Assembly (NCBI GenBank): GCA_019115125.1
Contig: DXEG01000015.1
Coordinates: 1 to 64,000, forward strand
Direction: 5' to 3'
Origin: Candidatus Blautia faecipullorum
GTDB lineage: Bacteria > Bacillota > Clostridia > Lachnospirales > Lachnospiraceae
Length of the DNA: 64,000 bases
Shown: piece after piece, positions 7,095 through 17,088 of the stretch
How the letters are laid out: the number at the start of each line of letters is the position of its first letter
Numbering within the stretch: the first letter of the stretch is position 1
Notes under the pieces: generated by a model
Database searches by the model: none
The model's input: the letters and a program-made list of their open reading frames with translations, nothing else
Told to the model about the DNA's origin: nothing
Translations under genes and position numbers: made by a program

Positions 7095-8138
7095 ATGGGA
7101 AGTCTCCTTTCTTACAGTGGGATTTCGGCAAAGATCCGCGCCATGCAGAGCAAGCTGATCTCCGAAAAGCAGCTTCAGGAGATCGTTCAGCTTCCCGGCG
7201 TTCCCCAGGCGGCCGCTTATCTCAAGCGGACTCCGCAGTACGCGAAAGCCTGGGCGTCACTGGATGAAAATTCTCTCCACAGAGGGCAGATCGAAAAGCT
7301 TCTGAGAGTCTCTATTTTCTCAGACTTTTCAAGGATTTATCAGTTTGCGAACTCTGAGCAGCGTAAATTCCTGGAATTGTATTCCAAGCGCTATGAGATC
7401 CGGGTGCTCAAGGAAATTATGACGAATCTGTTTGATCACAGAAACACGGATCCTGTAGATATTTCGCCCTACCGTGAGTTTTTCCGGAAGCACTCCCGGC
7501 TGGACGTAGACCGTCTGGCTGCCTGCGCCACAATGGAAGAATTTATCAGCGCCCTGAAAGGCAACGAGTTTTACGAGCCTTTGTCAAAAATCCAGAATCA
7601 CGAAAGCGCCCTGCTTTTCGATTACGGCATGGCTCTGGACCTCTATTATTTCGCGCAGATCTGGAACGTACGCAAAAAGCTGTTTTCAGGGAACGATCTG
7701 AAGGAGATCACAAAAGCTTACGGCGAAAAATTTGACATGCTGAACCTGCAGTTTATCTTCCGCTCCAAGCGCTTTTTCCATATGGCCCCGGCAGACATTT
7801 ACGCGCTGCTGATCCCTATGAATTATAAGCTGAAAAAGGAAGAAATACACGCTCTTGTAGAAGTCGGCAGCTATGAGGACGCAAGGAAAATGTTCCGCAG
7901 GACATACTATGGTAAAAAGTATGAATATCTGGCGGCCCACAATCTTGAAGAATTTTATAACTGTATGCTCAGGACCACCCTGGAGAAGGAAGCCCGCAGG
8001 GATCCCTATTCGGTGGCGGTTCTCTACTCTTATCTGTATCACAAGGAACACGAAGTCAACCGTCTGACCATCGCCATCGAATGTGTGAGATACGGCGTGG
8101 CACCGGACGAGGCTTTACAGTATATTCGCAGTAATTAA
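7095..8138 (+). CDS. atpC: V-type ATPase subunit C (d-type central stalk socket)
   Basis: This 347-residue subunit sits on the membrane rotor ring and couples the central stalk to it. The helical sequence starting MGSLLSYSGISAKIRAMQSK and the repeated helical bundle pattern match the archaeal/bacterial V-type subunit C family in length. A GGAGG at 7079-7083 precedes the ATG. It lies in second place in the operon, 18 bp before the subunit I gene. Confidence 0.92.
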   Translation: MGSLLSYSGISAKIRAMQSKLISEKQLQEIVQLPGVPQAAAYLKRTPQYAKAWASLDENSLHRGQIEKLLRVSIFSDFSRIYQFANSEQRKFLELYSKRYEIRVLKEIMTNLFDHRNTDPVDISPYREFFRKHSRLDVDRLAACATMEEFISALKGNEFYEPLSKIQNHESALLFDYGMALDLYYFAQIWNVRKKLFSGNDLKEITKAYGEKFDMLNLQFIFRSKRFFHMAPADIYALLIPMNYKLKKEEIHALVEVGSYEDARKMFRRTYYGKKYEYLAAHNLEEFYNCMLRTTLEKEARRDPYSVAVLYSYLYHKEHEVNRLTIAIECVRYGVAPDEALQYIRSN

Positions 8139-8156
8139 CAACCCGGAGGTAACATT

Positions 8157-10103
8157 GTGATTGAAAAAATGAAATTTTTAAGCATCACCGGGCCCAAAGC
8201 GGATATTGACAGAATGACTGAGACATATCTTTCCAAATATGAGATCCATTTGGAAAATGCCCTGGCTGAGCTCACTGAAGTAGCGAATCTGTCTCCGTTT
8301 TTGGAAATCAACCCCTACAAGGAAGCTCTTAATTCTATCAACAGCTTCTATGAGCAGCTTGAAAAACCGGAGAACACCTCTCCCCGGCCTATGGACGCAG
8401 AAACGGCGGTAACCATTGTCCGGCGGCTCCAGAAGGAGTCCCGCAGCCTGGCGGAAGCCCGTGAAAAGCTGGAAGCCGAACATGCGGGGATGGTAGATTA
8501 CCTGAAGATCATCCGCCCCTTCCGCAATCTGGATTATGATGTGTCCGAAATTTTAAAATTCCAGTATATCCACTATCGTTTCGGCCGCATTGAAAAACAG
8601 TATCTTCAAAAATTTGAAAAATATATTTATGATAATCTGAACACCATTTTTATCAAATGCGGCGACGACGAGCAGTACGTTTACGGCGTCTACTTTGTTC
8701 CCAAGCAGCAGGCGCATAAGATCCATGCGGTATATTCTTCCATGCACTTTGAGCAGATCTTTATGCCGGACGCTTACACAGGAACCGCCGTGGAGGCTTT
8801 CGCCCGGCTTGATCACAGACATCAGGAAATCCATGAAGGTCTGAACGCCAACAAGGAAGCGGTAAAAAATTTCCTTGGAGACAACCGGGAGGATATCGTC
8901 TCCGCAAAGGCCGCGCTGGACGCCTGTTCTTCCTCTTTTGACATCCGCAAGCTGGCCGCCTGCACCCAGGGGGACAACAATACCTTTTATATTTTGTGCG
9001 GCTGGATGACGGAGAAGGACGCCGCCTCCTTCCAGAATGACATTAAGGATGACGAACGCATTTTCTGTCTCATGGACGACCAGCAGCAGCCCACAAAGAA
9101 AAAGGCTCCCACAAAGCTGAAAAATCCCGGGCTCTTCCGGCCCTTTGAGATGTATGTAAAAATGTACGGCCTTCCGGCCTACAATGAGATGGACCCCACA
9201 TGGTTTGTGGCGGTCACATACTCGCTCATTTTCGGCGCCATGTTCGGCGACGTGGGGCAGGGGCTCTTATTGTTCCTGGGCGGTCTGTTTCTTTATAAGA
9301 AGAAGCACATGGATCTGGCAGGCATCATAAGCTGCGCGGGGATCTTTTCCATCTTTTTTGGTTTTATGTACGGCAGTCTCTTCGGCTTTGAGGAGATCCT
9401 GCATGCCGTATGGCTCAAGCCCATGACAGCCATGATGGACGTGCCTCTTGTCGGTACGCTGAACGCCGTATTCGTCGTGGCCATAGGCTTCGGTATGTTT
9501 ATCATCCTGACCTGTATGGTGTTCAACATCATCAATTCCATACGGAACCATGATGTGGAAAAAACGTGGTTCGACAGCAACGCGGTCGCCGGTCTTGTGT
9601 TTTACGGCTCCATCGTACTCACTGTGGGACTGTTTATTTCAGGCAGAAAGCTTCCCGCCGCCGCGGTTCTGGTGGTGATGTTCCTCATCCCCCTTGCGCT
9701 GATGTTCCTGAAGGAGCCTCTCACCAACCTGGTAAAAAAGAAGGCCCATGTTTTTCCGGAACAAAAGGGTATGTTTTTTGTCCAGAGCTTCTTTGAATTA
9801 TTTGAGGTACTGCTCAGCTATCTGTCCAATACCCTGTCCTTCCTGCGTATCGGCGCCTTTGCCGTCAGCCACGCGGCGATGATGGAGGTAGTCATGATGC
9901 TGGCAGGAGCCGCAAACGGAGGAAGCCCCAACTGGATCGTCATTGTGCTTGGAAATCTTTTTGTATGCGCCATGGAGGGCCTGATCGTTGGAATCCAGGT
10001 ACTCCGACTGGAATACTATGAGATATTCAGCCGCTTTTATGCCGGCAATGGACGGGAATTCCGCCCGTTTATGAAGTTCCGCGCTCAGAAAAAAGCTTCA
10101 TAG
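8157..10103 (+). CDS. atpI: V-type ATPase subunit I (membrane stator, a-type)
   Basis: The 648-residue subunit forms the static ion half-channels against the rotor ring. Residues 1 to about 320 form the cytoplasmic coiled-coil arm that holds the peripheral stalks; the remainder holds about seven to eight membrane helices (including YSLIFGAMFGDVGQG and the SNTLSFLRIGAFAVSHA helix, whose Arg is the conserved ion-translocation residue of the family). The start is GTG at 8157 after GGAGG. Length matches bacterial homologues. Confidence 0.95.
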   Translation: MIEKMKFLSITGPKADIDRMTETYLSKYEIHLENALAELTEVANLSPFLEINPYKEALNSINSFYEQLEKPENTSPRPMDAETAVTIVRRLQKESRSLAEAREKLEAEHAGMVDYLKIIRPFRNLDYDVSEILKFQYIHYRFGRIEKQYLQKFEKYIYDNLNTIFIKCGDDEQYVYGVYFVPKQQAHKIHAVYSSMHFEQIFMPDAYTGTAVEAFARLDHRHQEIHEGLNANKEAVKNFLGDNREDIVSAKAALDACSSSFDIRKLAACTQGDNNTFYILCGWMTEKDAASFQNDIKDDERIFCLMDDQQQPTKKKAPTKLKNPGLFRPFEMYVKMYGLPAYNEMDPTWFVAVTYSLIFGAMFGDVGQGLLLFLGGLFLYKKKHMDLAGIISCAGIFSIFFGFMYGSLFGFEEILHAVWLKPMTAMMDVPLVGTLNAVFVVAIGFGMFIILTCMVFNIINSIRNHDVEKTWFDSNAVAGLVFYGSIVLTVGLFISGRKLPAAAVLVVMFLIPLALMFLKEPLTNLVKKKAHVFPEQKGMFFVQSFFELFEVLLSYLSNTLSFLRIGAFAVSHAAMMEVVMMLAGAANGGSPNWIVIVLGNLFVCAMEGLIVGIQVLRLEYYEIFSRFYAGNGREFRPFMKFRAQKKAS

Positions 10104-10108
10104 AGAGC

Positions 10109-10151
10109 ATCCGGTGATCCATTACATTTTTCAAGGCAGTTACCGGATTTT
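10109..10151 (+). promoter_or_regulatory. Intercistronic hairpin between subunit I and subunit K genes
   Basis: ATCCGGT (10109-10115) pairs with ACCGGAT (10142-10148), followed by TTTT. This is the only large gap in the operon (100 bp) and lies just before the gene for the subunit needed in many copies per complex. It could be a partial terminator or a 5'-end stabiliser that adjusts stoichiometry; this is inferred. Confidence 0.35.
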
Positions 10152-10203
10152 CAGAAAAGTCCGGATAATTACTTAAATTCATTATCTTCAGGAGGATATT
10201 ACC

Positions 10204-10638
10204 ATGAACATGATCATTCAAATTGTAACCGCAATCGCACTGATTCTCAGCATTATCGTTCCCTTCGGCTGTTTTTTCCTGGGAGAAAAAAGCAGAAAGC
10301 GCTATAAAAAATCTCTGGCCGCCAACTGCTTTATGTTTTTCGGTGTGATCCTTGTGGCTTCCATCGTGATGTTCGCGGGAACCACCGGCGTACAGGCTGC
10401 CGACGCCGCTGCCGCCGACGGTCTCGCCACCGGCCTTGGATATATCGGAGCCGCTCTCGTTACAGGAATCTCCGGCCTTGGCTCCGGCATCGCGGTCGCC
10501 AGCTCAGCCAGCGCCGCTCTGGGAGCTCTCAGCGAAGACGGCTCTCTGTTTGGTAAATCTATTATTTTCGTAGCTATGGCCGAAGGTATCGCTCTTTACG
10601 GACTGATCATTTCCTTTATGATCCTCGGACAGCTTTAA
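10204..10638 (+). CDS. atpK: V-type ATPase subunit K (rotor ring proteolipid)
   Basis: The 144-residue proteolipid has four hydrophobic segments: about 3-25, 41-60, 77-103 and 117-140, with an Ala-rich link near 64-75. The second hairpin holds the glycine-rich GISGLGSGIAV helix and the ion-binding Glu in AMAEGIALYG. The first hairpin lacks a matching acidic residue. Compared with the Na+-binding NtpK of Enterococcus hirae as I recall it, the position of its Gln110 appears to be Val here, so Na+ coordination looks incomplete and H+ use is more likely; this is inference. A clean Shine-Dalgarno (AGGAGG) precedes ATG 10204. Confidence 0.92.
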   Translation: MNMIIQIVTAIALILSIIVPFGCFFLGEKSRKRYKKSLAANCFMFFGVILVASIVMFAGTTGVQAADAAAADGLATGLGYIGAALVTGISGLGSGIAVASSASAALGALSEDGSLFGKSIIFVAMAEGIALYGLIISFMILGQL

Positions 10639-10651
10639 GAGGCGGATTTTT

Positions 10652-10960
10652 ATGAAAATGTATTTAATCAGCGACAACATCGACACCTATACCGGAATGC
10701 GCCTTGCCGGGGTGGAGGGTATAGTGGTCCATGAGCGCCAGGAGCTGAGGGAAGCTCTGGAAAACGCCATCGCGGACAAAGAGATCGGGATCATTCTCCT
10801 GACCGAAAAATTCGGCCGGGAGTTCCCGGAGATCATAGATGAAGTCCGGCTTCACCATAAAACGCCTTTGATCATCGAGATCCCCGACAGGCACGGCACC
10901 GGCCGCAAGCCGGATTTTATTACCTCTTATGTAAACGAAGCGATAGGACTGAAATTATAG
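10652..10960 (+). CDS. atpF: V-type ATPase subunit F
   Basis: The 102-residue protein has the small alpha/beta fold of the central-stalk subunit F (start MKMYLISDNIDTYTGMRLAG, later GIILLTEKF and PLIIEIPDRHG), which binds subunit D and regulates rotation. It lies 13 bp after the subunit K gene and 12 bp before subunit E. Confidence 0.92.
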   Translation: MKMYLISDNIDTYTGMRLAGVEGIVVHERQELREALENAIADKEIGIILLTEKFGREFPEIIDEVRLHHKTPLIIEIPDRHGTGRKPDFITSYVNEAIGLKL

Positions 10961-10972
10961 GCAGGTGAGAAT

Positions 10973-11560
10973 ATGACGATAGACGAAAAGCTCCAGCATT
11001 TTTATGATATTTCCGTGGAGGAAGCAAAGGAAGACGGGGCGAAGGCCATACAGGAACATAAGGAACAGCTTGCCCGTATGCTGGAGGAGCATAAAAGCTC
11101 CCGCGCCGAGGGCGCGGAGGCGGAAATAAAAGCCGAGGCGGAGCATGTACGCCGGGAAGTGAACAAGGTTCTCTCGGCGGAGCAGATCACTCTGAGGCGC
11201 GAATGGTCCCTAAAACAGGAAGCGCTGAAGAAAGACCTCTTTGCAGAGGTGAGGAAAAAGCTGGCGGATTATATGTCCACACCGGACTATACCGATTATC
11301 TTCTGAAGCAGATCAGAGAAGTTCTGGATTTTGCCGGGGAGGATGAGGTGGAGATCTCTCTCTCCTCAGACGACAGGGATAAGGCCGATATGCTTTCCCA
11401 GAAGGCAGGCGTGCCCCTGAAGGTTTCCGAAAGCTCTTTTCTTGGCGGAGTCATAGCTTCCATCCCCCACAAAAATATCATGATCGACAATTCGTTCCAG
11501 GAGGGGCTGGAAACTCTGTACAGAGAATTCAAATTTGACGGAGGTCTGAAGCATGAGTAG
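10973..11560 (+). CDS. atpE: V-type ATPase subunit E (peripheral stalk)
   Basis: The 195-residue protein has a long charged coiled coil over about residues 1-105 and a globular C-terminal domain, typical of subunit E, the partner of G/H in the peripheral stalk. GCAGGTGAG precedes ATG 10973. Its last 8 bp overlap the start of the subunit A gene, suggesting translational coupling. Confidence 0.9.
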   Translation: MTIDEKLQHFYDISVEEAKEDGAKAIQEHKEQLARMLEEHKSSRAEGAEAEIKAEAEHVRREVNKVLSAEQITLRREWSLKQEALKKDLFAEVRKKLADYMSTPDYTDYLLKQIREVLDFAGEDEVEISLSSDDRDKADMLSQKAGVPLKVSESSFLGGVIASIPHKNIMIDNSFQEGLETLYREFKFDGGLKHE

Positions 11561-13322
11561 AACAGGTATTATTTACGGCGTCAACGGCCCCGTTGTCTAT
11601 CTGAAGGGAGATCCCGGATTTAAGATTTCCGAGATGGTCTATGTTGGAAAGGACCGTCTGGTGGGAGAAGTCATCGGCCTGAAAAAAGGCATGACGACCA
11701 TTCAGGTCTTCGAGGAAACTACCGGGATCCGGCCCGGAGAAACGGTTGAGGGAACCGGCGACGCCATCTCCGTACTTCTGGGGCCGGGCATCATCCATAA
11801 TATCTTCGACGGAATACAGCGCCCCCTGGACGAAATCGCGAAGGCATCCGGAAAATATATTTCCCGGGGCGTCAGCGTGGACTCTCTTGACACAGAAAAA
11901 AAATGGAAGGTGCATCTCACCGTAAAAGAGGGAGATATCGTGGGACCCGGAACGATCATCGCCGAGACCCAGGAAACAGCTTCTATTCTTCATAAATCCA
12001 TGGTTCCTCCCAATATCGCGGAGGGTACTGTGATCAAAGCGGCTCCCGACGGAGAATATACGATACTGGAGCCCATCGTAACCATCCGGCTTGAGGACGG
12101 AAGTACAAAGGATCTGGCTCTGGCTCAGAAATGGCCCATCCGTATTCCCCGGCCCGCCCGGGTGCGTTTTCCGGCCAGTGTGCCTCTGATCACCGGCCAG
12201 CGTATCCTTGATACACTCTTTCCCATCGCCAAAGGCGGCACGGCGGCTGTGCCGGGAGGCTTCGGCACCGGAAAAACCATGACCCAGCATCAGATCGCCA
12301 AGTGGTCTGACGCCGACATCATTGTATACATCGGCTGTGGCGAGCGCGGAAACGAGATGACTCAGGTTCTTGAGGATTTTTCCAAGCTGATAGACCCTAA
12401 ATCCGGAAATCTTATGATGGACCGCACCACGCTGATCGCCAATACCTCCAATATGCCCGTGGCCGCCCGTGAGGCCTCCATCTATACAGGCGTCACCCTT
12501 GCGGAATATTACCGGGATATGGGATATGACGTGGCGATCATGGCCGACTCTACCTCCCGCTGGGCGGAGGCTCTCCGCGAGCTCTCCGGACGTCTGGAGG
12601 AGATGCCCGCCGAGGAAGGCTTCCCCGCTTATCTGGCGTCAAGGCTTTCCGCTTTTTATGAGCGCGCCGGCATGATGCAGAATCTCAACGGAACAGAGGG
12701 ATCCGTATCCATCATCGGAGCGGTGTCCCCCCAGGGCGGCGACTTCTCAGAGCCTGTCACCCAGAATACCAAACGTTTCGTCCGCTGCTTCTGGGGACTC
12801 GACAAGTCTCTGGCTTATGCCCGCCATTTTCCGGCGATCCACTGGCTGACAAGCTACAGCGAATATCTGGAGGATCTTTCCCCCTGGTACCGTAAAAACG
12901 TGTCTCCCCGGTTCGTGGCGGACAGGAATCAGATCATGGCGATCCTGAACCAGGAAAGCTCTCTTATGGAAATTGTAAAGCTCATCGGCAGCGACGTACT
13001 GCCTGACGACCAGAAGCTGACTCTGGAGATCGCCCGGGTGATCCGTCTGGGATTTCTTCAGCAGAACGCTTTTCATCAGGAGGACACCTGCGTTCCCATG
13101 GAAAAGCAGTTCCAGATGATGGAGATCATCCTTTATCTGTACGAAAAGGCCCGGGCCCTGGTAAACAGGGGAATGCCTGTCTCCGTACTGAAGGAGGACA
13201 ATATCTTTGAGAGGATCATTTCCATCAAATATGACGTTCCCAACAGGGAGCCGGAACGCTTTGAACAGTACCGCAGAGATATCGACGAATTTTATGACAA
13301 AGTATTAGAGAAAAACGGCTGA
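11553..13322 (+). CDS. atpA: V-type ATPase catalytic subunit A
   Basis: The 589-residue subunit carries the catalytic nucleotide sites. The P-loop GGFGTGKT is near residues 235-242, preceded by the roughly 90-residue insertion that marks V-type A subunits (about 110-200). The [12 protein letters not shown] and [13 protein letters not shown] motifs are family hallmarks. ATG 11553 overlaps the end of subunit E and GGAGG is at its ribosome site. Six A/B subunits form the soluble head that hydrolyses or makes ATP. Confidence 0.98.
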   Translation: MSRTGIIYGVNGPVVYLKGDPGFKISEMVYVGKDRLVGEVIGLKKGMTTIQVFEETTGIRPGETVEGTGDAISVLLGPGIIHNIFDGIQRPLDEIAKASGKYISRGVSVDSLDTEKKWKVHLTVKEGDIVGPGTIIAETQETASILHKSMVPPNIAEGTVIKAAPDGEYTILEPIVTIRLEDGSTKDLALAQKWPIRIPRPARVRFPASVPLITGQRILDTLFPIAKGGTAAVPGGFGTGKTMTQHQIAKWSDADIIVYIGCGERGNEMTQVLEDFSKLIDPKSGNLMMDRTTLIANTSNMPVAAREASIYTGVTLAEYYRDMGYDVAIMADSTSRWAEALRELSGRLEEMPAEEGFPAYLASRLSAFYERAGMMQNLNGTEGSVSIIGAVSPQGGDFSEPVTQNTKRFVRCFWGLDKSLAYARHFPAIHWLTSYSEYLEDLSPWYRKNVSPRFVADRNQIMAILNQESSLMEIVKLIGSDVLPDDQKLTLEIARVIRLGFLQQNAFHQEDTCVPMEKQFQMMEIILYLYEKARALVNRGMPVSVLKEDNIFERIISIKYDVPNREPERFEQYRRDIDEFYDKVLEKNG

Positions 13323-13339
13323 GGGGAGGAAATGTTTAT

Positions 13340-14722
13340 ATGGCAATCGAATATTTAGGATTAAGCGAAATAAACGGCCCTCTGGTAGTTCTGGAAGGCG
13401 TAAAAAACGCCGCTTATGAAGAAATCGTGGAATTTCACATGGACGACGGAACGAAAAAGATCGGCCGTATCATCGAAATATATGAGGACAAGGCGGTTAT
13501 CCAGGTTTTTGAGGGAACCGACAGCATGTCCCTGAGCAACACGCATACGCGGCTTACGGGACATCCCATGGAGATCGGGCTCTCTCCTGAGATCCTTGGC
13601 CGTACCTTCAACGGCATCGGACAGCCCATTGACGGGCTGGGCGATATTTCCCCCGAGGTAAGCCTGAACATCAACGGGCTTCCTCTGAACCCCGTCACAA
13701 GAGAGTATCCCCGGAATTATATCAACACCGGTATTTCCGCCATCGACGGTCTTACCACTCTGATCCGCGGGCAGAAGCTGCCTATTTTTTCAGGAAACGG
13801 TCTGCCTCACGACAAGCTTGCCGCCCAGATTGTACAGCAGGCTTCTCTGGGGAGCGATTCCGACGAGGATTTCGCTATCGTTTTCGCCGCCATGGGCGTT
13901 AAATACGACGTGGCGGAGTTTTTCCGCCGTACCTTTGAGGAAAGCGGGGCCTCCGACCATGTAGTCATGTTTCTGAACCTTGCCAACGATCCTGTGGTGG
14001 AGCGTCTTCTGACTCCGAAGATCGCTCTCACCGCCGCGGAATATCTGGCCTTTGAAAAGGGTATGCATATTCTGGTCATTCTCACTGACATCACCTCCTT
14101 CTGCGAGGCCATGCGGGAGGTTTCCTCTTCCAAGGGCGAAATTCCCTCCCGTAAGGGATATCCTGGATATCTTTACAGTGAGCTTGCCACTCTTTATGAG
14201 CGGGCTGGAATTGTCAGGAACGGATCCGGCTCTGTGACCCAGATCCCCATTCTCACCATGCCCAACGACGATATCACCCATCCGATCCCTGACCTTACCG
14301 GATATATCACCGAGGGACAGATCGTACTGGACCGCCAGCTTCACGGCCAGGCCATTTATCCTCCAGTAAGCGTGCTTCCCTCTCTGTCGCGTCTGATGAA
14401 GGACGGTATAGGCGAAGGCTTTACCCGGGAGGATCATCAGGATGTGGCGAACCAGTTGTTCTCCTGCTATGCCAAGGTGGGCGACGCGAGGGCCCTGGCC
14501 TCCGTTATCGGTGAGGATGAGCTCTCTCCCATGGACAAACGGTATCTGGAGTTCGGAAAAGCCTTTGAAGCGGAATTCATCGGCCAGTCTGAAACAGAAA
14601 ACCGCAGCATTACAGAAACGCTGGATAAGGGCTGGGAGCTTCTGGGACTGCTTCCCAAAGACGAGCTTGACCGTATTGACACGAAAATCCTCAGCAAATA
14701 TTACCGGGAAACTGTCCGGTAA
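13340..14722 (+). CDS. atpB: V-type ATPase regulatory subunit B
   Basis: The 460-residue subunit alternates with A in the head. In place of a catalytic P-loop it has [15 protein letters not shown] near residue 155, as expected for the non-catalytic subunit. [16 protein letters not shown] and the C-terminal helical domain also match. ATG 13340 follows GGGGAGG; the stop is 15 bp before subunit D. Confidence 0.98.
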   Translation: MAIEYLGLSEINGPLVVLEGVKNAAYEEIVEFHMDDGTKKIGRIIEIYEDKAVIQVFEGTDSMSLSNTHTRLTGHPMEIGLSPEILGRTFNGIGQPIDGLGDISPEVSLNINGLPLNPVTREYPRNYINTGISAIDGLTTLIRGQKLPIFSGNGLPHDKLAAQIVQQASLGSDSDEDFAIVFAAMGVKYDVAEFFRRTFEESGASDHVVMFLNLANDPVVERLLTPKIALTAAEYLAFEKGMHILVILTDITSFCEAMREVSSSKGEIPSRKGYPGYLYSELATLYERAGIVRNGSGSVTQIPILTMPNDDITHPIPDLTGYITEGQIVLDRQLHGQAIYPPVSVLPSLSRLMKDGIGEGFTREDHQDVANQLFSCYAKVGDARALASVIGEDELSPMDKRYLEFGKAFEAEFIGQSETENRSITETLDKGWELLGLLPKDELDRIDTKILSKYYRETVR

Positions 14723-14737
14723 CCAGGAGGTGGTTTT

Positions 14738-15358
14738 TTGGATCCGAATACCTTTCCCACCAAGGGAAACCTGATACTTGCAAAAAACTCTCTGGCGCTT
14801 TCCCGCCAGGGCTTCGAGCTGATGGACAAGAAACGAAATATTCTTATCCGGGAAATGATGGAGCTGATCGACCAGGCGAAGGACATTCAGACTCGGATCG
14901 ACCAGACCTTCCGGACGGCCTACGCCGCTCTGCAGAAGGCAAACATGGAGATCGGGATCGCCTTTGTACAGCAGATCGCCTACACGGTTCCCGTAGAAAA
15001 CTCAATCAGGATCAAAACCCGCAGCGTCATGGGAACAGAAATTCCTCTGGTGGAATATGATCCCACGGGCAATCTGCCCACCTATGCCTACTACAGCACA
15101 AAAATGTCGCTGGATCAGGCCAAGGCAGCCTTTGAAAAGGTGAAGGAGCTTTCCATCCGGCTTTCCATGATCGAAAACGCCGCCATCCGGCTGGCCGCCA
15201 ATATCAAAAAAACCCAGAAACGGGCCAACGCTCTTAAAAATATCACGATACCAAAGTACGAGACACTTTCAAAGGATATTCAGAACGCGCTGGAGGAGAA
15301 GGAGCGGGAGGAATTCACACGACTGAAGGTTATTAAAAAAATGAAGCTGGACTCATAG
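14738..15358 (+). CDS. atpD: V-type ATPase subunit D (central rotor shaft)
   Basis: The 206-residue subunit is mostly two long coiled-coil helices at the N and C termini, forming the rotor shaft inside the A/B head. The TPTKGNL-like opening (FPTKGNLILAKNSLALSRQG) and RANALKNITIPKY near the C terminus are typical. The start is TTG at 14738, supported by AGGAGGTG eight bases upstream and by the family N terminus. It is the last gene, 58 bp before a strong terminator. Confidence 0.95.
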   Translation: MDPNTFPTKGNLILAKNSLALSRQGFELMDKKRNILIREMMELIDQAKDIQTRIDQTFRTAYAALQKANMEIGIAFVQQIAYTVPVENSIRIKTRSVMGTEIPLVEYDPTGNLPTYAYYSTKMSLDQAKAAFEKVKELSIRLSMIENAAIRLAANIKKTQKRANALKNITIPKYETLSKDIQNALEEKEREEFTRLKVIKKMKLDS

Positions 15359-15416
15359 ACCTGTCCAGTAATAGCATCAAAAACAGGGGCGTCCCATAAT
15401 GGATTATTTAAACAGA

Positions 15417-15455
15417 GGGGCCGGCACGACTTTGATAAGTCGCGCCGGCCCCTTT
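15417..15455 (+). terminator. Terminator of the V-type ATPase operon
   Basis: GGGGCCGGC-A-CGACTT (15417-15432) pairs with AAGTCG-C-GCCGGCCCC (15437-15452) around a TGAT loop, followed by TTT. The 15 bp stem, one mismatch, is the strongest hairpin in this part of the window. Confidence 0.85.
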
Positions 15456-15846
15456 GCCATAGCAGTGTCCGTGTACAAGAAAAAAATCTTAAAATGGTAT
15501 GCTCGAGTAATTTCTCTATATTGTCTGATAATTATACTTTGAAACACCAAAATTATTCTTTTGAACAAAATATTCTACAGTATTTTCACTTCAAAAATGT
15601 CAAGAGATTTTCCTGTTTTTTTGTCATAATATGTAATTTTATGATTTTTCACCAAAACATCCGTTTATCTCTTTTTTATGTAAATCATTTATTCCACATC
15701 TCTCCACTGTGGATAATGTGGATAACTTTGTGCATAACTTGATTCTATAAGGTTTTCCTCCTTTTTAAAATGTGGAAAATTATTGTATGGAAATCTGTAC
15801 AATCCACATTATACGACACATTTTGTGCAATCTGCCCAAACTTCGA
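15456..15846. other. AT-rich intergenic region
   Basis: This 390 bp stretch between the ATPase terminator and the NlpC/P60 gene (convergent) is AT-rich and without a ribosome site or coding pattern. I see nothing definite in it. Confidence 0.5.
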
Positions 15847-16566
15847 TTATTTCAGATAGGTTCCGACACCAACCGGCGTCTCGTAATCATAATCAGAGAT
15901 CTTAATGCCGGAAGCCGATGTGCTGGCATGAATGATCCTTCCATTGCCGATATAGAGAGCCACATGTCCGATTCCTCCCGATCCATAGAAGACAAGATCA
16001 CCGGTCTCAATCTGGCTGACGTCCTTTTTCTGCGAAGCCTCATACTGAGCGCTGGCCACCCGGGGCAGCTCATAACCAAATTCCTTGAATACAGACATTA
16101 CAAAGCCGGAGCAGTCCGCCCCGTTTGTAAGGCTGGTTCCGCCGTATACATAGGGATTTCCCTCGAACTGAAGAGCAAAATCGACAATCTCCTGCCTGTG
16201 GGCCTTCCGCTGCTCCTCTGCCTTTCTGGCCGCCTCAGCTTTTGCCTTTCTGCGGATTTCCGAGGTTTTCTCCTTTACCTCCTGCGCTCTTCTCTGAACC
16301 TCCTTGGCGTCTGCTGCTTTCTGAGCCTCATCCTGGATCTCCTGGTATTCCAGCGCCTGTGCTTCCGCATGATCCGCGATCCGGTCCGCGAACTGGCTGA
16401 TGTCACCTTCCCCAGAGTTCTGCTCTTTTGTTCCGTCCGAAAAAAGCTCTCCGGAATCCGAAGCTCCGCTGCTGAAGTCTGCCGCTCCTGCCTCAGCCGG
16501 CACCATTGATCCCATACACGTTCCCATACCGATACATAGTAACATTATAATAATTTTTTTCTTCAT
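15847..16566 (-). CDS. Secreted NlpC/P60 peptidoglycan hydrolase
   Basis: The 239-residue protein has a signal peptide (MKKKIIIMLLCIGMGTCM, cleavage likely after AEAGA near 28), a charged helical region (about 55-125) and a C-terminal NlpC/P60 domain. The catalytic Cys is in GADCSGF (about C151), the His in GHVALYIG (about H203), with the third polar residue in IIHAST. Such enzymes cut D-Glu-to-diamino-acid bonds in cell wall peptides. Monocistronic. Its 520 bp upstream region is long; I looked for a ydaO/c-di-AMP riboswitch, common before such genes, and did not find its motifs. Confidence 0.93.
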   Translation of the reverse strand: MKKKIIIMLLCIGMGTCMGSMVPAEAGAADFSSGASDSGELFSDGTKEQNSGEGDISQFADRIADHAEAQALEYQEIQDEAQKAADAKEVQRRAQEVKEKTSEIRRKAKAEAARKAEEQRKAHRQEIVDFALQFEGNPYVYGGTSLTNGADCSGFVMSVFKEFGYELPRVASAQYEASQKKDVSQIETGDLVFYGSGGIGHVALYIGNGRIIHASTSASGIKISDYDYETPVGVGTYLK

Positions 16567-17088
16567 ATATTCCTCTCTTTTTTATATCTTTTCTTCTTTT
16601 TCTTTTTTATTTTCCGGAGGCGGAATATCGGCCCCGCAAAACCTCTGAAAAACAGCGTACCGCTTATAACGGGCCACTCTTACTCCTTTGCGGATCACAT
16701 ATCCGCCTCTCTGAATTTACATTCAGTTGCGTATCTTAGCACAGAGAATTATGGCTGTCAAATTGCGCCAACACAAAAATGCAGAGACTTTACCTGACAG
16801 AACTTATACCTTTTAGACAAATCATGGATAATTAAGGGAGTTATTTCTGAGATTTTATATAAATTTGAAGACATGAGCAAAGTCTGCCTTAACCTTTGCG
16901 TAAAGTTTTGATAAATTATAGCAGTTAGAAATAATAGAATTTGCCGCCGGGCAAACGAGCGTTAAAATTTGCGTCAGTAAGTCTTAGAAGATACAAGTTT
17001 AGGACACCCGGCTAAACACGCCTCAAGCCGCTTAATTTCAGCGGCTGAGGTTTTCGGGGCATAAGGGGATCAACGCAAATCCCGTATC
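16567..17088. other. Long intergenic region upstream of the NlpC/P60 gene
   Basis: The 520 bp region includes a GCGGAT/ATCCGC hairpin near 16690-16710 (minus-strand leader), an AT-rich centre, and at about 17010-17045 a CCTCAAGCCGCT/AGCGGCTGAGG hairpin followed on the plus strand by TTTT that may end trxB or a plus-strand transcript. No known riboswitch class was recognised. Confidence 0.45.

Noticed and set aside
16567-17088. Possible c-di-AMP (ydaO) riboswitch upstream of the NlpC/P60 gene
   Set aside because: The position is right for the class, but the conserved blocks (such as GCCGAATCC and GACAGCTAACTCC) are not there.
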